Assembly: GCF_027568515.1 (NCBI RefSeq)
Contig: NZ_JANKZF010000013.1
Location: 124,001-188,000, forward strand
Source of the DNA: Arthrobacter sp. HY1533
GTDB lineage: Bacteria; Actinomycetota; Actinomycetes; Actinomycetales; Micrococcaceae
Reading direction: 5' to 3'
DNA length: 64,000 nt
Notes under the pieces: model-generated
What the model was told of the DNA's origin: nothing
Databases searched by the model: none
The model's input: only the letters and a program-made list of their open reading frames with translations
Shown here: positions 1 through 7,150 of the stretch, piece by piece
Numbering within the stretch: the first letter of the stretch is position 1
Layout of the letters: each line of letters opens with the position of its first letter
Made by a program: the position numbers and the translations under genes

Positions 1-597
1 CAGACCCTTGCGCGCACCGAGCGCGATGAGCAGGAACGGCAAGCCCAGGCCCAGGCAGTAAATAAACGTCAGGAAGGCGCCCTTGGCCGCGTTGGGCCCG
101 TCCGAGAACGCCAGCATCTGCACGGCACTGAAAGTGGGGCCGATGCACGGCGCCCAGCCCAGTCCAAAGGTTACGCCCAGGATGGGGGCACCCCACAGCC
201 CGGCCGGAGGCTTGGCGTGGATCTTGGCTTCGCCCTGGAACCAGCTCAAGCCACCCAGGAACACCACACCCATCAGGACCACCACGATGCCGAGCACCTG
301 GGTGACCCAGGCGGCGTCGGGCCCCATGAGCCATGCGCCGAGCTGGCCGAACACGGCGCCAATGAGCATGAAGACCACGGAGAAGCCCAGGACAAACAGG
401 CCAATGCCGGCAAACATGCGTCCGCGGCGCTGGTCCTGCAGGTCGGCGCCGCTGAGCCCGCTCACATAGCCCAGGTAGCCGGGGACCAGGGGCAGCACGC
501 ACGGGGAAAGGAAGGAGACCAGCCCGGCCAGCAGGGCAACGGGCATGGCCAGCAGCATGGAGCCGCTGAGCACTGTCTCGGCGAAGGGATTGTTCAT
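1..597 (-). CDS. ccdA: Cytochrome c biogenesis protein CcdA (partial, C-terminus beyond window)
   Basis: The frame is open from an ATG at 597 to the left edge (199 codons, no stop), so the C-terminus is missing. It encodes several hydrophobic segments and two conserved cysteine-proline helices, FLSPCVLPLVPG near residue 30 and LGWAPCIGP near residue 155. These are the hallmark of CcdA/DsbD-type membrane thiol carriers, which move electrons across the membrane to reduce extracytoplasmic thioredoxin-like proteins. It begins 16 bases after the TlpA-like gene, its natural partner. In related Gram-positive clusters ResB and CcsA follow, so they may lie just left of the window. Family assignment is firm. 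The start is plausible but lacks a strong ribosome binding site. Confidence 0.9.
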   Translation of the reverse strand, partial: MNNPFAETVLSGSMLLAMPVALLAGLVSFLSPCVLPLVPGYLGYVSGLSGADLQDQRRGRMFAGIGLFVLGFSVVFMLIGAVFGQLGAWLMGPDAAWVTQVLGIVVVLMGVVFLGGLSWFQGEAKIHAKPPAGLWGAPILGVTFGLGWAPCIGPTFSAVQMLAFSDGPNAAKGAFLTFIYCLGLGLPFLLIALGARKGL

Positions 598-613
598 GGA
601 GGTGGTGCGGCCG

Positions 614-1201
614 CTAGTTTTCCGCCAGGGCGGAGGTGATGAGGGCCTTCAGCGTGCCCTTTTCGGCGACGCCGAGGATGCGGGCGCTGACGCGACCCTT
701 CTTGTCCAGGACCAGCGTTGTGGGCACGGCCGCGGGCGGCACGTACTGGGTCATGGCCAGCAGCACGCCGCCGTCCTTGTCCACAATGCTGGGGTAGCCC
801 AGGCCGAAGTTGCGCTCGAAGGCCTCGGCCGTGGCTTTCTCGTCACGCACGTTCACACCCAGGAACTCCACGCCCTGCGGCTTGAAGTCGGTGAACAGGG
901 CCTGCATATCGGGGGCTTCCACGCGGCAGGGCGCGCAGGCGGCGTACCAGAAGTTCAGCACGGTGACCTGGCCGGCGAACTTGGTCGAGTCCACGGCCGA
1001 GCCGTCAAAGAGGGCCGCCTTGAACTGCACGGGGTCCTTGCGGTCCGCCACACCGTACTCCGTCACGGAGCCGTCGCCGGCAATGTAGTTCTTGTTGTCG
1101 CCCGCGCTGGCCTGCTTTGCGAGCGGGTCATTGCTGGTGCACGCGGCCAGGGCCACTGCCAGCACGGCGCCGCCGGCGGCAAGGAGCGATCTGCGGCTCA
1201 T
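614..1201 (-). CDS. TlpA/ResA-like thioredoxin lipoprotein
   Basis: The 195-residue product starts at MSRRSLLAAG and has a lipoprotein signal ending in LAAC (Cys21). A TlpA/AhpC-TSA fold follows, with the redox motif WYAACAPC (Cys89 and Cys92). It probably reduces apocytochrome c or other extracytoplasmic thiols, with electrons supplied by the CcdA gene immediately downstream. An in-frame start 14 codons upstream would put charged residues before the signal peptide, so the internal ATG is preferred. It lies in one strand-wise cluster with the phosphatase gene upstream and ccdA downstream, an order common to system II cytochrome c maturation loci in actinobacteria. The precise client protein is inferred from context. 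Confidence 0.88.
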   Translation of the reverse strand: MSRRSLLAAGGAVLAVALAACTSNDPLAKQASAGDNKNYIAGDGSVTEYGVADRKDPVQFKAALFDGSAVDSTKFAGQVTVLNFWYAACAPCRVEAPDMQALFTDFKPQGVEFLGVNVRDEKATAEAFERNFGLGYPSIVDKDGGVLLAMTQYVPPAAVPTTLVLDKKGRVSARILGVAEKGTLKALITSALAEN

Positions 1202-1317
1202 CGAGGAAGTCACGACGCAAGTCTTTCGTCTCATGGGGCCCACCCCGGCAATCGCAGGGATGGCATTTTGTTCTACGCTACGTCGAATAGCTGATTGTCA
1301 GCTGTGTGCCGCCGGTC

Positions 1318-1980
1318 TCAGGCGCCCGGCGTGGTTGCCGCTCCGGGCAGCAGCACGGCCGCCGGCTCGCTGTACGTCACGTCCACAATGTCATCGCCGT
1401 CGAACGTCAGGGACGTCAGGGAGGCGAGTGTACATTCTCGGTTGCGGGGGTCGTGCCACAGGCGCTTGCCCTCGGCACTGCGCCGGGTGGCCCAGATGGG
1501 CAACTGGTGGCTGACCATGATGGCCTGTGCGCCGTCGCCGCCAATCTCAAACGCACGACGGCGGGCATCGCGTGCCGCTTCCAGCATGCGTTCGGCCTGG
1601 GCCGCGTAGGCCTCACCCCAGGAGGGGCGGAAGGGGTTCACGAAGTAGGGCCAGTGCTTGGGCTTGCGCAGCTCTGCCTTGCTCATGACCAGACCCTCGA
1701 AGTGGTTCTCGGCCTCAATGATGCGCGGGTCGGTCACGATGTCCAGGCCCAACGCCTCGGCCGTGGGCTGCGCAGTTTCCTGGGCCCGCGTGAGCGGTGA
1801 GGCAACGAGGTAGACCGGTGCGCCGCCGTCGTTCTTCAGGGCGGCGAAGTGCTCGGCAACCATCACCGCCATGGCGCGGCCGCGCTCGGAAAGGTGGAAC
1901 TCGGGGAGCCGGCCGTAGAGCACGCCGTCGGGGTTGAAGACCTCGCCGTGGCGCAGAAGATGAACAGTTTCTCGGGACAT
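1318..1980 (-). CDS. Histidine phosphatase family protein (phosphoglycerate mutase-like)
   Basis: The 220-residue protein has the catalytic signature LLRHGE at residues 8-13, with His11 as the expected phospho-acceptor, and the second conserved region SHQLP with a histidine near residue 163. This places it in the broad histidine phosphatase/phosphoglycerate mutase-like superfamily; the substrate cannot be read from sequence. The start at 1980 was chosen because the signature normally lies close to the N-terminus. The open frame extends 35 codons further upstream but without family features. It leads the cytochrome c maturation genes, where a gene of this family is often found in actinobacteria, although its role there is not established. 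Confidence 0.85.
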   Translation of the reverse strand: MSRETVHLLRHGEVFNPDGVLYGRLPEFHLSERGRAMAVMVAEHFAALKNDGGAPVYLVASPLTRAQETAQPTAEALGLDIVTDPRIIEAENHFEGLVMSKAELRKPKHWPYFVNPFRPSWGEAYAAQAERMLEAARDARRRAFEIGGDGAQAIMVSHQLPIWATRRSAEGKRLWHDPRNRECTLASLTSLTFDGDDIVDVTYSEPAAVLLPGAATTPGA

Positions 1981-2144
1981 GCCTCCCAGTTTCTCAAACA
2001 AGGCGAACAAGGGGTTAATCCGGGCCCGGGAAAGTTTTTTGGAATCCCGGGAATAGATAGATGCAAACGCATGGTTATGCAGCATGAAGGATCGCCGACC
2101 GGCCGGTCCTCCCGCATTGCAAGATCATTTTCGAGGAGAACCAC

Positions 2145-2702
2145 ATGTCAGCAACAACCATTGAATCCACCGGCCTGGCCCAGGGCACCTGGAACCTTGA
2201 CGCATCACACAGCACCGTGGGCTTCACCGTCCGCCACGCAGGCATCTCCAAGGTCCGCGGCCAGTTCACCGCCATTGAGGGCACCCTGAACCTCGGCGAG
2301 ACCCTGGCCGATTCCTCCGTGACCGCCACCATCCAGGCCGCCAGCTTCAGCTCGGGCGACGAGAACCGCGACGGCCACGTCCGCAGCGCCGACTTCTTCG
2401 ACGTGGAAACCTTCCCCACCCTGACCTTCGCATCCTCCGCCGTCAGCGGCGACGAGGAAGACTTTGAACTGACTGGCGAGCTGACCATCCGCGGCATCTC
2501 CAAGACCGTCACCTTCAAGGGCGAATTCAACGGCGTGGCAGTCGATCCCTTCGGTGCGACCCGCGCAGGCTTCGAGGCCAAGACCGTGATCAGCCGCAAG
2601 GAGTTCGGCCTGACCTGGAACGCAGCCCTGGAAGCAGGCGGCGTGCTGGTGTCCGACAAGGTCACCATCACCTTGGATGTTGCCTTCGTCAAGGCCGCCT
2701 AA
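2145..2702 (+). CDS. YceI family protein
   Basis: The 185-residue protein matches the YceI lipocalin-like fold, recognised by WNLDASHSTVGFTVRH near the N-terminus, DVETFPTLTF in the middle and GELTIRGISKTVTF later. YceI barrels bind isoprenoid or other lipid-like ligands. No signal peptide is visible here, so this copy is probably cytoplasmic, as for many actinobacterial members. A clear GAGGAG ribosome binding site lies 6 to 11 bases before the ATG, and a strong hairpin terminator follows, so it is probably a single-gene unit. The ligand is unknown. Confidence 0.88.
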   Translation: MSATTIESTGLAQGTWNLDASHSTVGFTVRHAGISKVRGQFTAIEGTLNLGETLADSSVTATIQAASFSSGDENRDGHVRSADFFDVETFPTLTFASSAVSGDEEDFELTGELTIRGISKTVTFKGEFNGVAVDPFGATRAGFEAKTVISRKEFGLTWNAALEAGGVLVSDKVTITLDVAFVKAA

Positions 2703-2737
2703 CCTTCACCCCATGGCTGGCCCCCAGTGGCCCGCCG

Positions 2738-2781
2738 AAAAATGCCGGCCCGCGCTTAAATGCTGCGGGCCGGCATTTTTT
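2738..2781 (+). terminator. Rho-independent terminator after the YceI gene
   Basis: A 14 to 15 bp GC-rich inverted repeat (arms 2738-2752 and 2765-2780, core ATGCCGGCCCGC / GCGGGCCGGCAT) with a 12-base loop is followed by a T run. It lies 36 bases after the YceI stop codon. Confidence 0.85.
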
Positions 2782-2834
2782 GCGCGGTTGGACGGTTCTA
2801 TGCAAGCGTTCCCGGCACCGCTAGGGTTTTGACC

Positions 2835-3518
2835 ATGAGCAACCAGCAGCCGTACCCCGGGCCCGAACAGCCTGAGCAGCCCGCCGGAAACCAGCCACCG
2901 CCCGGCTACGGGGCACCGCCCCCGGCCGGACAGCCGGGAGCCGCCGCCCCTCCGCCCGGATATCAGGCGCCGCCGCCGGGATACCAGGCACCGCCGCAGT
3001 ACCAGGCTCCCGGCTATCAGGCACCGGGGCAGCAACCTCCTCCCCCGCCTGCCGGCGACTTCAAGTTTGAAATGCCCCAGGACATGCCCCGCTCCATGAA
3101 CGAGGTCATGCCCGTTGGCGGTTTCTCCGGAATCTTCAAGACCGCCGGACTGCCGCAGCTGCTGAAGATTTCCTACATCATCTGGCTGGTCACGGCCGCC
3201 CTTGGCATCCTGTTCAACATCCTTGGCCTACTGGGTTCCCTGGTGTTCCTGGGCCTGGGCTCCGGATCGGCCGCACGGGGCTTTGTCAGCTCGCTCATCA
3301 GCCTGGCCGTGATGGTGGCCGTTGTCATTTGCGCCATGAAGCTCAAGGAGGGCATGCAATGGGCCCGGCTGGCGTTGTCGGCCATGGTGGTGGTGAGCCT
3401 TGTCCTTGTCCCCCTCGGCGCCAGCGGCACCGGCCTGTTGGGCATTGTGGCGGCCGTGCTCATGTGGTTGCCGGAGTCCTCGGCCTGGCTCAAGTCGCGG
3501 GCCGTGGGCGGCCGCTAG
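2835..3518 (+). CDS. Proline-rich membrane protein, unknown function
   Basis: The 227-residue protein has a low-complexity N-terminus of about 75 residues rich in Pro, Gly, Gln and Tyr, with repeated GYQAPP-like units. About four predicted membrane segments follow between residues 110 and 220. This architecture is common in Micrococcaceae but no enzymatic motif is visible. The start at 2835 follows the previous terminator and precedes the proline-rich tail directly; 25 extra upstream codons are open but unconvincing. The next gene has the same architecture and a similar GxxWAR loop between membrane segments, suggesting a tandem duplication. The proline-rich tail could be a disordered cytoplasmic interaction segment, which is inference. 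Confidence 0.75.
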   Translation: MSNQQPYPGPEQPEQPAGNQPPPGYGAPPPAGQPGAAAPPPGYQAPPPGYQAPPQYQAPGYQAPGQQPPPPPAGDFKFEMPQDMPRSMNEVMPVGGFSGIFKTAGLPQLLKISYIIWLVTAALGILFNILGLLGSLVFLGLGSGSAARGFVSSLISLAVMVAVVICAMKLKEGMQWARLALSAMVVVSLVLVPLGASGTGLLGIVAAVLMWLPESSAWLKSRAVGGR

Positions 3519-3675
3519 TTCCCGCCACGGTGCACCCCCGCGGGGCGGGTGGTTGCAGCAGGGGAGGTCGCGTAGGGTTTAAGCAACACCCGGCGCGGCC
3601 ATTCCCATTCCCTGGCCACCTGAGCGCACCAGCCCGGTTCGCCGGGGACGCAACAGAAGTGAAAGAGCAGCTGCC

Positions 3676-4377
3676 ATGAGCACCCCCGGTGAAGAACCCC
3701 AAGAGCGTCCCACTCCCCTCCCGGGGAGCTACGGCGAGATTGCCCCAGGCGTCCCGCGGTACGGCCAGTACGCCCCTGCCGGATGGGAACCGCCTCAGGA
3801 CGTCAAGGACGCGCAGAACGCAAGCCGCCCGCCGCAGAACATTCCGCCGGCAGTCTCCTACCCGGGCTTTGGCGGCACACAGGCGGGGACACCATCCGGC
3901 CCGCTGCCGCACCTGGCCCCGCCCAGCCAGGTCAGCACGGCCGTCCGGCTGATCACTTTGGCCGGCATCATGCAGGCGTTGTCGGTGGTTGCCCTGATGG
4001 TGGTGCTGCTTGTGCCGGCGGCCAAGGCAGCCGTCCTTCAGGTGCTGTTGGATGCCATGGCCGGCACGCCCGGCGTGGAAGAGCTGTATTCGGACCCCAC
4101 AGTGGTCAACACGGTCTTGTTCCTTGCCTTGGTGCTCAGCCTTGCCATGGCCGTCACCTACTTTTGGCTGGCCCGGGAAATCCGCCGCGGAAGCGGCTGG
4201 GCAAGGACCACTGCCCTGGTGCTGGGCGGGCTGTCCCTGGTTTTCCTGGCGCAGGCAAACCCGCTTGTCATCGTGCAGGTGGCGCTGGGCCTGGTGGGCG
4301 TGTTCCTGCTCTACCGCACGCCCGCCAAGGAATTTTTCCTTGAGCACAAGGGCCGCAGGGAAGCACTCAAGCGCTGA
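3676..4377 (+). CDS. Proline-rich membrane protein, paralogue of the preceding gene
   Basis: The 233-residue product has a Pro/Gly-rich N-terminal tail of about 85 residues and then roughly four membrane segments. A short charged loop containing REIRRGSGWAR precedes the third segment and resembles the loop in the previous gene (KLKEGMQWAR). The two genes are 157 bases apart on the same strand. No catalytic residues are seen and the function is unknown. Its 3' end faces rex in convergent orientation with 21 bases between stop codons. It is probably an integral membrane protein of the cytoplasmic membrane. Confidence 0.75.
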   Translation: MSTPGEEPQERPTPLPGSYGEIAPGVPRYGQYAPAGWEPPQDVKDAQNASRPPQNIPPAVSYPGFGGTQAGTPSGPLPHLAPPSQVSTAVRLITLAGIMQALSVVALMVVLLVPAAKAAVLQVLLDAMAGTPGVEELYSDPTVVNTVLFLALVLSLAMAVTYFWLAREIRRGSGWARTTALVLGGLSLVFLAQANPLVIVQVALGLVGVFLLYRTPAKEFFLEHKGRREALKR

Positions 4378-4398
4378 CGCGTTCCCGCCCTGGGCAGC

Positions 4399-5112
4399 CT
4401 AGGCGCCGGGGCGGTCCGCATCCAGCCCCGGATCCTGCAGGCGCTGGGCGTGGTAGGCCAGGATCTGCAGTTCCGTGGCCATGTCCACCTTGCGCAGGTT
4501 CACATGTTCCGGGACGCTCAGGGCCACGGGGGCAAAGCTGAGGATGCTGTGCACGCCGGCAGCCACCACACGGTCGCAGATCCCCTGCGCCACGGCCGCC
4601 GGCAGTGCCAGCACCACCATGTTGGCGCGGGTCGATGCGAGCACGGGCTCCAGGTTCGCCACGTCGCTGACGCGCAGCCAGCCGATCTCCGTGCCAATGA
4701 CCATCTGGTCCGCGTCGAGCAGGGCCGCAACGTGGAAGCCGCGGGATTCAAAGCCGGCGTAGCGCGCCAGGGCGCGGCCCAGGTTTCCGGCGCCGACAAT
4801 GGCAACGCGCCATTCGTGTGTCAGGCCCAGTGCCTGGGCAATGCGGCTGCTGAGGTTGGCGACGTCGTAGCCCACCCCTCGGGTGCCATAGGAACCGAGG
4901 TGGGAGAGGTCCTTGCGGACGTTGGCGGACCCCACGCCGGCAGACTCGGCCAACGCCTCCGATGAGACGCTTTCGGCCCCTTCGGCAAGCAGGGTGTTCA
5001 AGGTTCGCAGGTACAGCGTCAGCCTGGACACCGTGGCAGGCGGGAGCTCACGGGCCGGTTCGGCCGGGCGCTCCTGCGGGTTCTGCGCTGGGATCAAGAC
5101 CACTCTCCACAT
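4399..5112 (-). CDS. rex: Redox-sensing transcriptional repressor Rex
   Basis: Rex senses the NADH/NAD+ ratio and represses respiratory and fermentative genes. The product (237 residues from the ATG at 5112) has an N-terminal winged helix (PPATVSRLTLYLRTL, then SSEALAESAGVGSANVRKDLSHLG) and a Rossmann domain with VAIVGAGNLGRAL. Both are characteristic and in the usual order. An in-frame ATG 14 codons upstream is open, but the shorter form is closer to the usual Rex length. In Streptomyces rex leads a heme biosynthesis operon; here it has a convergent membrane protein gene on one side and a glutaredoxin-like gene upstream. A Rex operator was not identified with certainty. Confidence 0.92.
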   Translation of the reverse strand: MWRVVLIPAQNPQERPAEPARELPPATVSRLTLYLRTLNTLLAEGAESVSSEALAESAGVGSANVRKDLSHLGSYGTRGVGYDVANLSSRIAQALGLTHEWRVAIVGAGNLGRALARYAGFESRGFHVAALLDADQMVIGTEIGWLRVSDVANLEPVLASTRANMVVLALPAAVAQGICDRVVAAGVHSILSFAPVALSVPEHVNLRKVDMATELQILAYHAQRLQDPGLDADRPGA

Positions 5113-5178
5113 TCTCAGGCGGGCCGGGCGCGGTTGCTGGACGGGTGCCTGCAACGCCTGCCGTGGCCTTCAACAACT

Positions 5179-5508
5179 CTAGGACGTGGCCCCGCCAGAG
5201 CCAAAAGCGGGAGGCTGGGTTGCGCCCGTGGCCCGGGCCAGGATGGTGTGCAGCCGCACGGGGTCGATCTGCCAGAAGTCCCGCGGCACGCCGTCGACCA
5301 GGACCACAGGGATTTCCTCCCCGTAGCGGGCCGTGAGGCCGGCGTCGGCCTCGATGTCCACCTCGCGCCAGGGCAGGCCCAGCCCGCCGGCCACCCCTGC
5401 CACCACGGTGCGTGCGTCCTCGCACAGGTGGCAGCCGGACCTCGTGAGCAATTCCACCAGCGGAACAGCGGAGGCGGGCGGGGCGGGGCTTGTTGCGGGA
5501 TTCTCCAT
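5179..5508 (-). CDS. Glutaredoxin family protein
   Basis: A short protein (109 residues from the ATG at 5508) with a thioredoxin fold signature: VELLTRSGCHLCEDA holds a CxxC active site (Cys-His-Leu-Cys), followed by the cis-proline region EIPVVLVDG. It matches the small DUF836/glutaredoxin-like family that sits beside rex and a HAD-IB phosphatase gene in many actinobacteria. It probably acts as a cytoplasmic thiol-disulfide oxidoreductase, substrate unknown. It is on the same strand as rex, 66 bases upstream, so the two may be cotranscribed. The HAD-IB gene diverges from it across 130 bases. Confidence 0.82.
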   Translation of the reverse strand: MENPATSPAPPASAVPLVELLTRSGCHLCEDARTVVAGVAGGLGLPWREVDIEADAGLTARYGEEIPVVLVDGVPRDFWQIDPVRLHTILARATGATQPPAFGSGGATS

Positions 5509-5638
5509 GCCAACAACGGTACCCAACCCCGGCGCAGCGGTCACAGCGCGGCGCCGGAAATGAAAGTTTCACCACAGTTAACCGAAACAGGCCGGTGGCG
5601 GTGGGGCCCACCGGGGCAGGATTGACTAGACTCGTTCC

Positions 5639-6451
5639 ATGCCCGACGTGACCCCCAACAGTGCCGAGGCCTCCTCGACTGCTGTGCAGCACCAGGGCGA
5701 GGCAGCCTTCTTCGACGTGGACAACACCATGATGCAGGGTGCCAGCCTGTTCCATGTTGCCCGCAAGATGTACCAAAAACGCGCCTTCACGCTCCGTGAC
5801 GCCGCCGGTTTCGCCTGGAAGCAGGCCAAGTTCATCATGCGCGGGGAGAACATGGACGACGTCCATTCCGTGCAGGACTCCGCACAGAAACTGGCCGCCG
5901 GCATCAGCTCCGACTTTGTCCGCCAGCTGGGCGAAGAGGTCTATGACGAGATGATCGTCTCGAAGATCTGGCCCGGCACCAAGGCCCTGGCGCAGGAACA
6001 CCTGAAGTCCGGCCGCCAGGTGTGGCTCGTGACGGCAACCCCCGTGGAGGTGGCCGGCGTCATTGCCGAACGGCTGAACCTCACGGGCGCGCTGGGCACC
6101 GTGGCGGAGGTTGAGGACGGCCTTTACACGGGCCGGATCGTCGGTGACATCCTGCACGGCCCGGCCAAGGGCCGCGCCGTCACCGCCCTGGCCGAGCGCG
6201 AGAGCCTGGACCTGGCCCGCTGCTGGGCCTACAGCGACTCCTTCAATGACATTCCCCTGCTGACCGCCGTGGGCAACCCCGTGGCCATCAACCCGGACGC
6301 CAAGCTGCGCCGGCACGCCCGGGAGAACAACTGGCCCATCTACGACTTCCGCTCCGGCCGCCGCGCCGCCACGCTGGGCCTGAAGGCAGCCACCGGCGTG
6401 GGCGTTGTCTACGGCCTGTGGAAGGGCATCTCGATGGTCCGCAAGCGCTGA
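5639..6451 (+). CDS. HAD-IB family hydrolase (SerB-like phosphatase)
   Basis: The 270-residue protein has HAD motif I FFDVDNT (nucleophile Asp26, acid/base Asp28), motif II around VWLVTATP and motif III/IV around YSDSFNDIPLL. This is the subfamily IB arrangement shared with phosphoserine phosphatase-like proteins. A C-terminal segment of about 25 residues after VGVVYG could contact the membrane. In mycobacteria a homologue lies in the same neighbourhood as a glutaredoxin-like gene and the BldC/bS22 pair. The substrate is not known; phosphoserine or lysophospholipid phosphate are both conceivable. The start at 5639 is the first ATG of the frame. Confidence 0.85.
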   Translation: MPDVTPNSAEASSTAVQHQGEAAFFDVDNTMMQGASLFHVARKMYQKRAFTLRDAAGFAWKQAKFIMRGENMDDVHSVQDSAQKLAAGISSDFVRQLGEEVYDEMIVSKIWPGTKALAQEHLKSGRQVWLVTATPVEVAGVIAERLNLTGALGTVAEVEDGLYTGRIVGDILHGPAKGRAVTALAERESLDLARCWAYSDSFNDIPLLTAVGNPVAINPDAKLRRHARENNWPIYDFRSGRRAATLGLKAATGVGVVYGLWKGISMVRKR

Positions 6452-6496
6452 GCTGCGCCGGGCACCCGAGACGGCAGCCGCCGTCGTGCCTGGAAT

Positions 6497-6539
6497 GCAA
6501 AAAACACCCGCCCACTGCAGGGGTGAACGAGTGTTTTGC
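6497..6539 (-). terminator. Probable terminator after the bS22 gene
   Basis: Arms AAAACAC and GTGTTTT flank a GC-rich centre (ACCCGCCC / GGGGTG). The hairpin lies between the convergent HAD-IB gene and the small ribosomal protein gene and could serve both. The stem is imperfect. Confidence 0.5.
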
Positions 6540-6554
6540 GCTATGAAAGAAGAT

Positions 6555-6653
6555 TTACTTCTTGTTGCGACGCTGGTGACGCGTCTTGCGCAGCTGCTTG
6601 CGGTGCTTCTTCTTGGACATCCGCTTGCGGCGCTTCTTAACTACTGAACCCAT
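6555..6653 (-). CDS. Ribosomal protein bS22-type, AURKAIP1/COX24 domain, 32 residues
   Basis: This 32-residue product begins MGSVVKKRRKRMSKKKHRKQ and ends RRNKK. It is almost entirely Lys, Arg and His, and carries the KKRRKRMSKKKHRK signature of the AURKAIP1/COX24 domain. In mycobacteria such a tiny protein has been found as an extra small-subunit ribosomal protein (bS22). A ribosome binding site GAGGAA lies 6 bases before the ATG. An excisionase-like HTH gene is immediately upstream on the same strand, the same pairing as mycobacterial Rv0500A/Rv0500B. It is easily missed because of its size. The identification rests on the sequence signature and neighbourhood, both strong. Confidence 0.9.
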   Translation of the reverse strand: MGSVVKKRRKRMSKKKHRKQLRKTRHQRRNKK

Positions 6654-6767
6654 GAAAGTTCCTCACAAACTGCATAGAACAACCTCGATTGAGGCCGTAA
6701 ACGATTAGGTCGACCGATCTCAGGAATCGGTCAAAGCCGAAAATGGATCTTTCCTAGGGTACCGCCT

Positions 6768-7004
6768 TTACCCTGTATGCGCCGAACCGGGGGTTCCATG
6801 CGTCCCTGTGCCATCCACCACTGCCGATTGCAGGTAGTGTTCGACGGCGTTGGCCGGGACCCGGTAGGAGCGCCCGAAGCGCACGGCGGGCAGCTCGCCG
6901 GCGTGCACCATGCGGTACACGGTCATTTTTGAGACGCGCATGAGGCCGGCCACCTCTTGAACCGTCAAGAAGTTCACATTGGAGAAATCCTGCTCCTGCG
7001 CCAT
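6768..7004 (-). CDS. Excisionase/BldC-like helix-turn-helix protein
   Basis: The 78-residue protein has one MerR-like/excisionase HTH: FLTVQEVAGLMRVSKMTVYR followed by the wing GRSYRVPANAVEHYL. It is a cytoplasmic DNA-binding protein of the small family that includes Rv0500A, which pairs with the bS22-type gene in many actinobacteria. The C-terminal 20 residues are Gly/Thr-rich and look disordered. The start is the ATG at 7004. The gene ends 114 bases upstream of the bS22 gene on the same strand, so cotranscription is possible, although a separate bS22 promoter could fit there. The target genes are unknown. Confidence 0.85.
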   Translation of the reverse strand: MAQEQDFSNVNFLTVQEVAGLMRVSKMTVYRMVHAGELPAVRFGRSYRVPANAVEHYLQSAVVDGTGTHGTPGSAHTG

Positions 7005-7150
7005 GGCTGCCCTCGGTATTCATTTTCGGTGGATCCAAATTCGGCTGGCGGATGCGGCCCCTTCCGCCCCTCGTGTCCAACTCTAGGGGCAGAAGGTGCC
7101 AGTGTGAAAGATGTTCTTTCAAATGGCCGCCAGCGGAACCGCTCGGCCGG

